DNA from: RYN-122 sp963761655
Lineage (GTDB): Bacteria > Actinomycetota > Actinomycetes > Mycobacteriales > SCTD01
Reading direction: 5' to 3'
NCBI GenBank assembly: GCA_963761655.1
Contig: CAVXHI010000002.1
Span: 868,001-932,000, forward strand
Length of the DNA stretch: 64,000 bases
Under the pieces are notes generated by a model. The model did not search any database. It had not been told where the DNA came from and saw nothing but the letters and a program-made list of their open reading frames with translations. Both the position numbers and the translations under genes were made by a program. Of the stretch, positions 8,375-17,050 are shown one piece after another (position 1 is the stretch's first letter; every line of letters begins with the position of its first letter).

Positions 8375-9672
8375 CTCAGGTCGAGGAACCGGTCCAGGAC
8401 CCGGGTGCCGAACCTCAGGGACTCGAGCGGCACCCGCTCGTCGACGCCGTGGAACATCCCGGAGAAGTCGAGGTCGGCGGGCAGGCGCAGCGGCGCGAAG
8501 CCGAAGCCGCGGATGCCCAGCCGGCTGAAGCTCTTGGCGTCGGTGCCACCGGAGAGCGTGTAGGGCACCGGTCGCGCACCGGCGTCCTCGGCCTTGAGCG
8601 ACGCGACCATCGCGTCGACCAGCGAGCCCTCGAACTCGGTCTCGAGGGCGATGTCGTAGTGCACGTACTCGCGGGTGATGCCCTCCCCCAGGACCTCGTC
8701 GAGCTCGCGCTCGAAGTCGTCCTGGTGTCCCGGCAGGAACCGCCCGTCGACCATGGCGTGGGCGCGCTGCGGGATGACGTTGTGCTTGTAGCCGGCGTCG
8801 AGCATGGTCGGGTTCGCGGTGTTGCGCAGGGTGGCCCCGACGATGCGGGCGAGCGGTCCGAGCAGCTTCACCGTCGCCTCCATGTCCTCGGCGTCGAGCT
8901 CCACGCCGAACGCGTCGCTGACCTCGTCCAGGAAGCGCCGCACCGTCGGCGTCACGTGCATCGGGAAGGTGTGGCTGCCGAGCCGGGCGACCGCCTCGCA
9001 CAGCTGCGTGACGGCGTTGTCGCGTGACAGCATCGAGCCGTGGCCGGCCGTCCCCTCGGCGGTCAGCCGCATCCAGGCCATGCCCTTCTGCGCCGTCTCG
9101 ATGAGGTACAGCCGGACGTCGTCGTCGACCGACAGGGAGAACCCGCCGACCTCGCTGATCGCCTCGGTGCACCCCTCGAACAGCTGCGGCTGGTTGTCGA
9201 CCAGCCAGCTGGCGCCGAACGTGCCGCCGGCCTCCTCGTCGGCGACGAAGGCCAGGACGACGTCGCGCGGGGGCTTGCGGCCGGCCCGCACCCGGTCGCG
9301 CACGACAGCGAGCGTCATCGCGTCCATGTCGAGCATGTCGACGGCGCCGCGGCCCCAGACGCACCCGTCGGCGACCTCACCCGCGAACGGGTCGTAGGTC
9401 CACTCCTTCGGCTCGGCCGGCACGACGTCGAGGTGGCCGTGGATCAGCAGGGCGTCCCGCGAGCTGTCCTCCCCCTCCCACCGGGCGACGACGCTGGCCC
9501 GTCCCGGCGCGGACTCGAACACCTCCGGCTGCAGCCCGACCTCGGCGAGCTTCTCCGCGACGTACTCCGCGGCCCGACGCTCCCCCGGGCCGCGGCCGGT
9601 GCCGTCGTTCACGCTCTCGAAGCGGATCAGGTCGCGGCACAGGTCGACGACCTCGTCCTCGGCGTGCGTCAT
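8371..9672 (-). CDS. M20 family metallopeptidase (ArgE/DapE-like)
   Basis: A 433-residue zinc amidohydrolase. The metal-binding signature HGHLDVVPAE, the following WGRGAVDMLDMDA with bridging Asp, and the catalytic DEEAGG are all in the expected order. An internal dimerisation domain follows GTAGHGSM, and the C-terminal GGTDAKSF and MFHGVDERVP carry further metal ligands. It removes N-terminal residues or acyl groups from peptides or amino acids; the exact substrate is unknown. Close actinobacterial relatives are annotated as M20/M25/M40 peptidases. The ATG at 9672 has a GAGGAG-type ribosome site. Confidence 0.93.
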   Translation of the reverse strand: MTHAEDEVVDLCRDLIRFESVNDGTGRGPGERRAAEYVAEKLAEVGLQPEVFESAPGRASVVARWEGEDSSRDALLIHGHLDVVPAEPKEWTYDPFAGEVADGCVWGRGAVDMLDMDAMTLAVVRDRVRAGRKPPRDVVLAFVADEEAGGTFGASWLVDNQPQLFEGCTEAISEVGGFSLSVDDDVRLYLIETAQKGMAWMRLTAEGTAGHGSMLSRDNAVTQLCEAVARLGSHTFPMHVTPTVRRFLDEVSDAFGVELDAEDMEATVKLLGPLARIVGATLRNTANPTMLDAGYKHNVIPQRAHAMVDGRFLPGHQDDFERELDEVLGEGITREYVHYDIALETEFEGSLVDAMVASLKAEDAGARPVPYTLSGGTDAKSFSRLGIRGFGFAPLRLPADLDFSGMFHGVDERVPLESLRFGTRVLDRFLDLS

Positions 9673-9828
9673 CGGGGCTCCTCGGGTCGACCGGCGTCTC
9701 CGCACCGTACGTCGGCCGGCGGGACCCGCGACGCCCTGCCGGGCGCACGTCCTGCTGCGGTCCGCCGCGCCACGGTCCTGCTCCGCCGCCGGACGCGTCC
9801 GGTGCGCCTCGTGGGGCAGGGTGGGCGC

Positions 9829-10731
9829 ATGCAGGTCACCCTGGAGAGCTCCCGCCGGCTCCTGTTCGACGACGGCGCCCCGGTGCGGGCGGCGTCCGCA
9901 CTGGCCCGGCTCGGCGACGGCTGGCTGCTCGCCCAGGACGACGCGACGCACGGCGCCTGGGTGCGGCCGTCGGGCACGACCCGGCTGCGGCTCCTGCCGC
10001 CGGTGCAGGGCCTGGACACGTTCAGCGACGCCGACGGGACGAAGGGCCTCAAGCCCGACCTCGAGGCCGCCTGCGGGCTGGGCGGCGGGGTGCTCCTGCT
10101 CGGCTCCGGCTCGACGCAGGCCCGCCGCGGTGCGGTCCTGGTCCTGGAGCGCGACGCCGAGCCGCAGGTCGTGTCCGCGGACCTGCCGGGGCTCTACGAC
10201 GCCGTGCAGCGCGCGCTCGGCCTCGACGACGGCGAGCTGGACGTCGAGGGGGTCGCGCGCAACGGCGACGTCCTGCGCTGGTTCTCCCGCGGCAACCTGC
10301 AGGCAGGCACGCCCGACTGCAGCATCGACGTCGGCCTGCCCGGCCTGCTCGAGGCACTGCGCGGGCAGCGCGACCCGGCCGACGTCCCGCTGAACGCGCC
10401 CCGCCGCTACGACCTCGCCGGCCTGTCCGCCACCGACGCCGTCGCCCTGCCCGGCGGGCGGGTGCTGCTCAGCGCCGCCGCCGAGGACACCCCGGACGCC
10501 CTCGTCGACGGACCCGTCGGCGCGTCCGGCCTCGTGCTCCTCGACGACGACCAGGTGCTGGACGTCGCCGCCCTGCCCCTGGTCGACGGCGCGGTGCAGA
10601 AGGTCGAGGGCCTCGGGGTCCTGGAGCTCGACGACGCCGGTGCCCGGCTGCTCGCCGTCGTCGACGCCGACGACCCGGGCACGCCGTCGCTGGAGCTGAC
10701 GCTGCGGGTGGTCTGGGGCCGGGACCTCTAG
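9829..10731 (+). CDS. Conserved hypothetical protein with repeat-like beta strands
   Basis: A 300-residue soluble protein of unknown function, probably belonging to an actinobacterial family of uncharacterised proteins. It has recurring blade-like segments (LARLGDGWLLAQDD, LGGGVLLLGSGS, ALPGGRVLLSAAAED, VEGLGVLELDDAGARLLAVVD) that suggest a beta-propeller or similar all-beta fold with many Asp-rich turns. There is no signal peptide. The ATG at 9829 is preceded by CAGGGT six bases upstream, a near-match to the -10 box seen at other leaderless genes here. The gene is divergent from the M20 peptidase across 156 bp. Confidence 0.75.
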   Translation: MQVTLESSRRLLFDDGAPVRAASALARLGDGWLLAQDDATHGAWVRPSGTTRLRLLPPVQGLDTFSDADGTKGLKPDLEAACGLGGGVLLLGSGSTQARRGAVLVLERDAEPQVVSADLPGLYDAVQRALGLDDGELDVEGVARNGDVLRWFSRGNLQAGTPDCSIDVGLPGLLEALRGQRDPADVPLNAPRRYDLAGLSATDAVALPGGRVLLSAAAEDTPDALVDGPVGASGLVLLDDDQVLDVAALPLVDGAVQKVEGLGVLELDDAGARLLAVVDADDPGTPSLELTLRVVWGRDL

Positions 10732-10756
10732 GGCGGTCCGCCGGTGCGGCCGGAGC

Positions 10757-11018
10757 TCAGCCGCGCGCCCGGCGGGCCCCGAGCCCGACGACGACACCGC
10801 CCAGCGCGAGCAGCGCGGCGGTCAGCGGCAGGACGGGCGTCGACCCGGTGGCCGGCAGGCGACCGCCCGCGACGCCCCCGCCGGAGCCGGGCAGGACCGC
10901 GGGCGCCGTCCGGCCGCTGGCCGTCAGGCAGGTCCTCGGACCGGCTGCAGCACGGTCACCGGTACGGCCCTGGAGGGTCACGGGTGCGCCGTTGCAGTTG
11001 CCGTAGCGGTCACGGACG
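10757..11018 (-). pseudogene. Detached LPXTG cell-wall sorting signal, probably the ceramidase C-terminus
   Basis: Directly after the ceramidase stop, another frame on the same strand encodes VRDRYGNCNGAPVTL, a low-complexity Gly/Ala stretch and then a textbook sortase signal: LPATG, a hydrophobic helix of about 20 residues and the charged tail GARRARG. A sorting signal has no meaning without a secreted passenger, and the ceramidase just upstream has a signal peptide. One extra base near 11018 would join them. A separate protein starting at GTG 10981 (74 residues) is the alternative, but it would lack a signal peptide. Confidence 0.6.
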
Positions 11019-13100
11019 AGTCCCGGCGGCCGCGGCCCGCGTCACCAGGGGCGCACCGTCGGCCGCGGCCGGACGAGCCGTGAAGTCGACCTCGGGGACG
11101 GCGTCGGGGTACCGGACGCGGCCGCCCGGCTCGACCGACAGGCGGGTGCTGGGGCTGACGGTGAAGGGCGAGGACACGAGCCGGTAGTGGTTGCCCGTCA
11201 CCACGAACCGGTGCTGCCCGACCGGCTCCGCGCGCGGGACCTCCCACTGCAGGTCGTACCGGCCGTCGTCGTCGACGGTCCAGAGCAGCTGCTGGCCGAG
11301 GTCGTCGGTCGACCGCACCCAGGCGCTCCCCGCCCTGCGCTGGACGGTGACGAAGGCCTTCCCGGCCGGCATGTCCAGGCCCCGGACGCCGCCCTGCCAG
11401 GCGTACGTCGCGCGGGCCAGCCGCTGCACGGCGGCGGGCTGGGCGAGCGCCTGCGCCGACGTCGCCCCCGTGCCGAAGCGTCCGCCGTCGTTCACGACGC
11501 CGATCCGGGGGTCGAACGCGAACGGCGGCGTGGCGGGCTGCCCCTTCGCGAGCTGCCCCGCGAGAGCGGCGAGCTGCTCCTGGACCAGTACCGACGAGGT
11601 CCGGCCGAACATCGTCGAACCGCCCTCGTAGTGCTGCATGTCGTACTCCTCCGGCGTCGGGAAGTAGGACAGGTACTCGTTGGCGAGGCCGCTGATCTGC
11701 ACGGCCTCGACGCCGGTGCCCGCGGCGGCCTTGAGGACGGCGGCCCGGACCCGGCGGCCCATCTCGACGGTCATCTCGCCGGGGACGCTCGCGACCATGC
11801 GTGCACCGATGCGGGCGACCAGCAGCGGGACGGCCTTGGGCGGACCGCCGCCCTGGCGGGTGACCTGGATCTTGACGCCGTGGGTCGGGTCCACCGGGTC
11901 CGCGACCGGGAGCCGGTCGCCCTCGAACGGCGTCTGCGTGATGTCGAACAGCGGGCCGCGGCCCTCCTCCGAGCCGGTGAACAGCGGCAGGCCGGAGATC
12001 GCCGTGTCCGACGTCCGGCCGGCAGCGGTGTCCTGCCCGCAGAAGCACATGCGGGTCCAGCGGGTGTCCAGGGCGGGCCGCTCCGTCATGGCCTTCCCGG
12101 CGCTGCGCCAGGCCTGGACCATCGCCGTGGCCTCACGCCGTCCGACCACCTCGGCGTAGGCCGGGCCGGTGCTGGTGAGGCCGGCGCTCATGTCGCCCTC
12201 GTCGGTGTTGCCGTACGCGTTGACGACGTCCTGCCCGGCCGGGACGCCGCCCTCGGCGCGCAGCACCCGCTCCACCTCGCGGTTGGCCGCGCCGTGGTGG
12301 TCGTCGTTGTAGACGCCGAAGGTGTACCGGTTGACGGTCCCGTGGTCGGCGAACGTCGACCAGGTGCCGACCGGGCGGTAGCGGCCGTCGACCTGCTTGT
12401 CGACCCGCAGGACCTGCACCTCGGGGTCGATCGTGTGCTCGTAGCCGACCGGGTCCTGCTCGACCTTCCCCTGGCCGAACTCCTCGGTGATGCCGTGGTC
12501 GTGCAGGTGCGCCTCGAGGCTGCGGTTGCGGGTCAGGCCGGTGATCCGCGACGTCCCCCAGCCGAGCCTCGCCGGGGCGAGGTCCTGGTCGGCCTTCGTG
12601 ACGGCCTCGACCAGCCGGTCGACCTCGAACCGGTACAGCTCCTTGTCGAGCGCGCCCGTGACGTTCTGGTCGGTGACGGTGCTCGTCGTCATGAAGACCG
12701 TGTTGTAGGTGGCGGCGTTGTAGTAGCCGCTGGGCGCCGCGTGCGTGTGGCTGGCGCTGACCAGGACGTTGCCCTCGTCGAAGCCCCGTGCCTTCAGCCG
12801 CTCCGCCGCCTCGGCGACGACGCCGCCCGCCACCCCGTTCAGGCCGACGGCGACCAGGGCGAGCTTCTTGCCGCCCCGCTCGAGCACGATCGCCCGCGCC
12901 TCGATCCGGGTGTGGACACCCTCCAGGACGGCGTCGCTGCGCACCCAGCCCTGCATGTAGTAGCCCGTGGGGCTGGTCAGGTCGGCACGGCCGACGCCGG
13001 CGCGGAGCCCGTCGGCGGGCGGCGCCGCGGCGGAGCCCGGCAGGGCCAGCCCGAGCAGGCAGCCGGCGGAGGCGAGCAGGACGGCGAGGGAGCGGCGCAC
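11010..13100 (-). CDS. Secreted neutral/alkaline ceramidase
   Basis: Cleaves ceramide into sphingoid base and fatty acid outside the cell. The 696-residue protein has a signal peptide (residues 1-25, ending near GSAAA), the N-terminal family start VGRADLTSPTGYYMQG, the zinc-ligand segment SASHTHAAPSGYY at about 116-126, NTDEGDMSAG as the likely active-site serine segment, and the C-terminal Ig-like domain common to bacterial enzymes. The GTG start at 13100 has a TACCGT box six bases upstream and no Shine-Dalgarno. The annotated stop probably results from a frameshift that separates an LPXTG anchor. It faces phospholipase D, suggesting a shared lipid-degradation theme. Confidence 0.88.
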   Translation of the reverse strand: MRRSLAVLLASAGCLLGLALPGSAAAPPADGLRAGVGRADLTSPTGYYMQGWVRSDAVLEGVHTRIEARAIVLERGGKKLALVAVGLNGVAGGVVAEAAERLKARGFDEGNVLVSASHTHAAPSGYYNAATYNTVFMTTSTVTDQNVTGALDKELYRFEVDRLVEAVTKADQDLAPARLGWGTSRITGLTRNRSLEAHLHDHGITEEFGQGKVEQDPVGYEHTIDPEVQVLRVDKQVDGRYRPVGTWSTFADHGTVNRYTFGVYNDDHHGAANREVERVLRAEGGVPAGQDVVNAYGNTDEGDMSAGLTSTGPAYAEVVGRREATAMVQAWRSAGKAMTERPALDTRWTRMCFCGQDTAAGRTSDTAISGLPLFTGSEEGRGPLFDITQTPFEGDRLPVADPVDPTHGVKIQVTRQGGGPPKAVPLLVARIGARMVASVPGEMTVEMGRRVRAAVLKAAAGTGVEAVQISGLANEYLSYFPTPEEYDMQHYEGGSTMFGRTSSVLVQEQLAALAGQLAKGQPATPPFAFDPRIGVVNDGGRFGTGATSAQALAQPAAVQRLARATYAWQGGVRGLDMPAGKAFVTVQRRAGSAWVRSTDDLGQQLLWTVDDDGRYDLQWEVPRAEPVGQHRFVVTGNHYRLVSSPFTVSPSTRLSVEPGGRVRYPDAVPEVDFTARPAAADGAPLVTRAAAAGTRP

Positions 13101-13106
13101 GCGGGG

Positions 13107-13112
13107 ACGGTA
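13107..13112 (-). promoter_or_regulatory. Predicted leaderless -10 box of the ceramidase gene
   Basis: Reads TACCGT on the minus strand, ending six bases before the GTG at 13100. Confidence 0.42.
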
Positions 13113-13124
13113 CTGGGGGAAGCC

Positions 13125-13153
13125 GCAGAACGCGAGGGTCCTTCACGTTCTGC
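13125..13153. promoter_or_regulatory. Inverted repeat spanning both -35 regions of a divergent promoter
   Basis: GCAGAACG and CGTTCTGC form a perfect 8-bp inverted repeat with a 13-bp spacer. It lies midway between the predicted ceramidase and phospholipase D -10 boxes and would cover the -35 region of each. This is the geometry of a two-way operator; a simple hairpin is the alternative. The cognate regulator is not evident nearby. Confidence 0.45.
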
Positions 13154-13161
13154 TCCCGGCC

Positions 13162-13167
13162 TAGCCT
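13162..13167 (+). promoter_or_regulatory. Predicted leaderless -10 box (TAGCCT) of phospholipase D
   Basis: TAGCCT lies eight bases upstream of the ATG at 13176, with a pyrimidine-rich gap and no ribosome binding site. Confidence 0.42.
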
Positions 13168-13175
13168 GTCTCCCC

Positions 13176-14771
13176 ATGGAGCGGACGGCATGGCTGCTCA
13201 CGCCGGCGGAGCGCGGCAACCCGGCGACGACGCTCGACCGGCGCCACGGCGAGGACGGCCCGGCCTGGACCGAGGGCAACGACGTGCGCCCCCTCGTCCA
13301 CGGCAGCACCTACTTCGCACGGCTCCACGAGGTCGTGACCGCTCTCGGCGAGGGCGACCTGCTCTGCTTCACCGACTGGCGCGGCGACCCCGACGAGCGG
13401 CTCACCGGGGAGGACGGCAGCGAGGTCGGGCAGGTGTTCTGCTCGGCCGCGGAGCGGGGCGTCGTCGTCAAGGGACTGCTGTGGCGGTCGCACCTGGACG
13501 GGCTCGCGTACAGCGCGGACGAGAACCGCCACCTCGGCAGCGACGTCAACGAGGCCGGCGGTGAGGTGCTGCTCGACCAGCGGGTCCGCCCGTTCGGCAG
13601 TCACCACCAGAAGCTCGTCGTCGTCCGTGGGCGGGAGGTCGACGTCGCCTTCGCCGGCGGCATCGACCTGTGCCACAGCCGCCGCGACGACGCCGACCAC
13701 GGCGGCGACCCGCAGGGCCTGGCGATGTCGCCCGAGTACGGCGACAACCCGCCCTGGCACGACGTCCAGCTCGAGGTGCACGGCCCGGCGGTCGGCGACC
13801 TCGAGCTCGTCTTCCGGGAGCGGTGGGACGACCCCGCGCCGCTCGACAACCGGGTGCGCATGGCCGTCGAGCGCCGGCTCCTCAAGGGGCTCGACACCGA
13901 CGCGAGCGAGCTCCCCGAGCAGGCCGCCGACCCGGCTCCGCAGGGCACCTGCACGGTCCAGGTCCTGCGCACCTACCCGGCCCGCCGGACGCCGTACCCG
14001 TTCGCGCCGCGGGGCGAGCGCAGTGTCGCGGCCGCCTACCGGAAGGCGCTGCGGCGGGCCCGCGGGCTGATCTACCTGGAGGACCAGTACCTCTGGTCGG
14101 CCGAGGTCGCCGACCTGTTCGCCGAGGCGCTCGTGCGCGAGCCGGACCTGCACCTGGTCGGTGTCGTGCCGCGCTTCCCCGACCAGGGCGGCCGGGTCGG
14201 CCGGCCGCCGAACCTCGTCGGCCGGCAGGACGCCCTCGACGTCGTCACGCAGGCGGGCGGCGAGCGGGTCAGCGTCTTCGACCTCGAGAACCACGCGGGC
14301 ACGCCCGTCTACGTGCACGCGAAGGTCTGCGTCGTCGACGACGTCTGGACCTCCGTCGGCAGCGACAACCTCAACATGCGCAGCTGGACCCACGACAGCG
14401 AGCTGTCCTGCGCCGTCCTCGACGACGCCCTCGACCCCCGCGAGCCGCGCGACCCCGGCGGTCTCGGTGACGGTGCACGCGTCTTCGCCCGAGACCTGCG
14501 CCTGCAGCTGTGGCGCGAGCACCTCGACGCCGACACCGACGACGACCTCGTCGACCCGGCCTCCGGGCTGGCCCGGCTCCGGGCCGCTGCGCAGGCGCTG
14601 GACGCCTGGCACGACGGCGGCTGCCAGGGCCCACGCCCGCCCGGGCGGCTGCGCACGCACGAGGTCGACAGGGTGTCCGCGACCACCCGCGCCTGGGCCC
14701 GACCGCTCTACCACCTCGTGGTCGACCCCGACGGCCGCCCCCGCAGCGGCTTCTCCCGGTCGTGGACGTGA
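13176..14771 (+). CDS. Phospholipase D-family protein with an altered first HKD motif
   Basis: A 531-residue cytoplasmic protein (no signal peptide) with two PLD catalytic repeats. Motif 2 is canonical: HAKVCVVDD with H381, then SVGSDNLN. Motif 1 is SHHQKLVVVRG (HxK with H144) followed by AFAGGID, but the Asp expected after HxKxxxx is Arg. LEDQYLW, a conserved PLD segment, precedes motif 2. Members hydrolyse phosphatidylcholine to phosphatidate and choline or transfer phosphatidyl groups. The stop overlaps the start of a phosphatidylcholine synthase gene as GTGA. Because both motifs build the active site, the Arg substitution leaves specificity open. Confidence 0.88.
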   Translation: MERTAWLLTPAERGNPATTLDRRHGEDGPAWTEGNDVRPLVHGSTYFARLHEVVTALGEGDLLCFTDWRGDPDERLTGEDGSEVGQVFCSAAERGVVVKGLLWRSHLDGLAYSADENRHLGSDVNEAGGEVLLDQRVRPFGSHHQKLVVVRGREVDVAFAGGIDLCHSRRDDADHGGDPQGLAMSPEYGDNPPWHDVQLEVHGPAVGDLELVFRERWDDPAPLDNRVRMAVERRLLKGLDTDASELPEQAADPAPQGTCTVQVLRTYPARRTPYPFAPRGERSVAAAYRKALRRARGLIYLEDQYLWSAEVADLFAEALVREPDLHLVGVVPRFPDQGGRVGRPPNLVGRQDALDVVTQAGGERVSVFDLENHAGTPVYVHAKVCVVDDVWTSVGSDNLNMRSWTHDSELSCAVLDDALDPREPRDPGGLGDGARVFARDLRLQLWREHLDADTDDDLVDPASGLARLRAAAQALDAWHDGGCQGPRPPGRLRTHEVDRVSATTRAWARPLYHLVVDPDGRPRSGFSRSWT

Positions 14772-15505
14772 CGCGGGGACGGCGGGCGGCCGCCTGGGCG
14801 GTCCACGCCTACACCGCCACCGGCTCGGTCTTCGCCCTGCTGTTCCTGCTGGCCGGCGTCGACGGCGACCTGCGCGAGGCGTTCCTGTGGTCGGTGGCCG
14901 CGATGGTCGTGGACGCGACCGACGGCACCCTCGCCCGGCGGTACGACGTGAAGCACGTGGTGCCCGAGTTCGACGGCGCCCTGCTCGACAACGTCGTCGA
15001 CTACCTGACCTACGTGTTCGTGCCGGTGGTGGTCCTGCAGCAGAACGGGTTCCTGCCGGGCGGCACTCCGGGGCTCGTCGTCGCGGCGCTGCCGCTGCTC
15101 GCGTCCTGCTACCAGTTCTGCCGCACCGACGCGAAGACCGACGACCACACGTTCCTCGGCTTCCCGAGCTACTGGAACGTCGTCGCCTTCTACGCCGTCG
15201 TGCTGGACCTGTCGGTCACGGCGACGACGACCACCGTCGTGGTCTGCACCGTCCTCGTCTTCGTGCCGGTCGGGTACCTCTACCCGTCGCGGTCGCCGCT
15301 GTTCCAGCGCTCGGGGCTGGTGCTGGGCGTCCTGTGGGCGGGAGCGTCCGCCGTGCTGCTGGTGCAGCTGCCCGACCCGAGCCGGCCGCTCGCCCTGACC
15401 AGCCTGCTGTACGTCGCCTACTACGTGCTCGTCAGCCTCGAGATCACCCGACGCCGACGCCTGCGGGCGGGGCAGCCCCCGAGCACCACGACGGCGAGGC
15501 CCTGA
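14768..15505 (+). CDS. pcs: Phosphatidylcholine synthase-type CDP-alcohol phosphatidyltransferase
   Basis: A 245-residue membrane enzyme with about eight helices. The CDP-alcohol phosphatidyltransferase motif occurs as DG-x2-AR-x12-G-x3-D-x3-D (starting DGTLARRYD, ending GALLDNVVD). As I recall, the x12 spacing rather than x8 is characteristic of bacterial phosphatidylcholine synthase (Pcs), which condenses choline with CDP-diacylglycerol. TDDHTFLGFPSYWN matches the conserved Pcs C-terminal region. The GTG at 14768 overlaps the phospholipase D stop. Coupled translation with a PLD that could release choline is consistent with headgroup turnover. Confidence 0.86.
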   Translation: MTRGRRAAAWAVHAYTATGSVFALLFLLAGVDGDLREAFLWSVAAMVVDATDGTLARRYDVKHVVPEFDGALLDNVVDYLTYVFVPVVVLQQNGFLPGGTPGLVVAALPLLASCYQFCRTDAKTDDHTFLGFPSYWNVVAFYAVVLDLSVTATTTTVVVCTVLVFVPVGYLYPSRSPLFQRSGLVLGVLWAGASAVLLVQLPDPSRPLALTSLLYVAYYVLVSLEITRRRRLRAGQPPSTTTARP

Positions 15506-15553
15506 CCTGCAGGACCTCGCCGTCGGGGACCGTGCCCGTCGCCTGCGGGGCGG

Positions 15554-16993
15554 CTACCCCGCGACCGGCTTGGACGACTTCCGGAGCGGCACGGTGCGCA
15601 GCAGCCGGCGGTTCGAGAACTCCGTCATCGCCAGCTCGGACAGCTCGCGGCCGTAGCCGGAGCGCTTCACGCCGCCGAACGGCAGGTCGGGCGAGGAGCC
15701 GGTGGGCTGGTTGATCCAGACCATGCCGGCCTCGAGCCGCTCCCCGACCGCGCGCGCCTGCTCGACGTCGCTGCCCATGACCGTCGCGCCGAGCCCGTAG
15801 GTGCTCGAGTTGGCCAGCGCCACGGCCTCGTCGGCGTCCTTGACCTTGTAGACCACCGCGGCCGGCCCGAACAGCTCCTCGCTGTACGCCCGCATGTCCG
15901 GGGTGACGTCGGTGAGGATCGTCGCCTGCACGAACGCCCCCTCGTGGTCGGGGCGGCCACCGCCCGCGACGACGGTGGCCCCCTTGTCGATCGCGTCCTG
16001 GATCTGCGCGTGCAGGTCCTGGGCCGCGCGCTCGCTCGACAGCGGCGCGAGCGACGTCGCCGGGTCGGCGGGGTCGCCCGGGGTGAAGGTCGAGAACGCC
16101 TGCTTGAGGCCCTCGACGAACGGCTCGTAGAACTCCTCGGTGACGATCAGGCGCTTGGACGCCGTGCAGGCCTGACCGGTGTTCTGCATGCGACCCGTGG
16201 TGGCCGCCTTGACGGTGGCTCCGAGGTCGTCGGCGTCGAGCACGATGAACGGGTCGCTGCCGCCGAGCTCGAGCACCGACTTCTTCAGGTGCTTGCCCGC
16301 GAGCGCCCCGACAGCGCTGCCGGCCCGCTCGCTGCCGGTCAGCGTGACCCCCTGGATGCGGGCGTCGGCGATGACCTGCTCGACGTCCTCGATCCGCAGG
16401 AAGGTGTTGGTGAAGACGCCCTCGGGCGCTCCGGCGTCGGTGAACAGCTTCTCGACCGCCTCCGCGCACTGCGGCGTGATCTCGGCGTGCTTGAGGATGA
16501 TCGTGTTGCCGAGGACGAGGTTCGGGCCGGCGACGCGGACCACCTGGTAGAAGGGGTAGTTCCAGGGCTCGATGGCGAGCAGGACGCCGACCGGGAGGGT
16601 CTCGACGACGGCCTCGCCCTTGCCCATCATCGGCGTGATCGACGTCGGCTCGAGGAAGCCCGGACCGTTGTCGGCGTAGTAGTTGAGGATCATCGAGCAG
16701 AGCATCAGCTCGCCGACGGCCTCCTCGGCACGCTTGCCCATCTCGGTGGTGATGAGCGTGGCGAGGTCGTCGCGGCGCTCGTCCATGAGCGCGGCGGCGC
16801 GCTTCACGACGGCGGCCCGCTCGGCGACCGGGCGCCGGCTCCACTCCTGGTAGGCGGAGTGGGCCGTGGCGACGATGCCGTCGATCGCCTCGGTGGGCGT
16901 GTAGTCGAACTCCTTCTCGGTCTTGCCGGTGAAGGGGTTGACGGTGGCGTAGCGGCGCTCGCCGGTGGTGGGTGCGTCCTGGGTCGCGGTCAC
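15554..16993 (-). CDS. NAD(P)-dependent aldehyde dehydrogenase, succinate-semialdehyde type
   Basis: A 479-residue aldehyde dehydrogenase: EPWNYPFYQV for cofactor binding, LTGSERAG, the general base Glu in LELGGSDPFIV and the nucleophile Cys in NTGQACTASKR, and SEELFGP toward the C-terminus. The short motif spacing and overall similarity suggest succinate-semialdehyde dehydrogenase (GABA shunt), although many such proteins are promiscuous. I chose the GTG at 16993 because GAGGA stands eight bases upstream; an upstream in-frame extension to 17074 is low-complexity and unlike the family. Confidence 0.9.
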   Translation of the reverse strand: MTATQDAPTTGERRYATVNPFTGKTEKEFDYTPTEAIDGIVATAHSAYQEWSRRPVAERAAVVKRAAALMDERRDDLATLITTEMGKRAEEAVGELMLCSMILNYYADNGPGFLEPTSITPMMGKGEAVVETLPVGVLLAIEPWNYPFYQVVRVAGPNLVLGNTIILKHAEITPQCAEAVEKLFTDAGAPEGVFTNTFLRIEDVEQVIADARIQGVTLTGSERAGSAVGALAGKHLKKSVLELGGSDPFIVLDADDLGATVKAATTGRMQNTGQACTASKRLIVTEEFYEPFVEGLKQAFSTFTPGDPADPATSLAPLSSERAAQDLHAQIQDAIDKGATVVAGGGRPDHEGAFVQATILTDVTPDMRAYSEELFGPAAVVYKVKDADEAVALANSSTYGLGATVMGSDVEQARAVGERLEAGMVWINQPTGSSPDLPFGGVKRSGYGRELSELAMTEFSNRRLLRTVPLRKSSKPVAG

Positions 16994-17050
16994 GCGGGGT
17001 CCTCGTCTGCTGGAGTGGTCGTGCCGGTGGGTCGGGCCGTACGCCCCGTC

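Noticed and set aside
11187..13175. Long open frames on the plus strand opposite the ceramidase
   Set aside because: They are antisense shadows typical of high-GC coding DNA, with low-complexity Arg/Gly/Val content and no recognisable motif; only the phospholipase D part is real.
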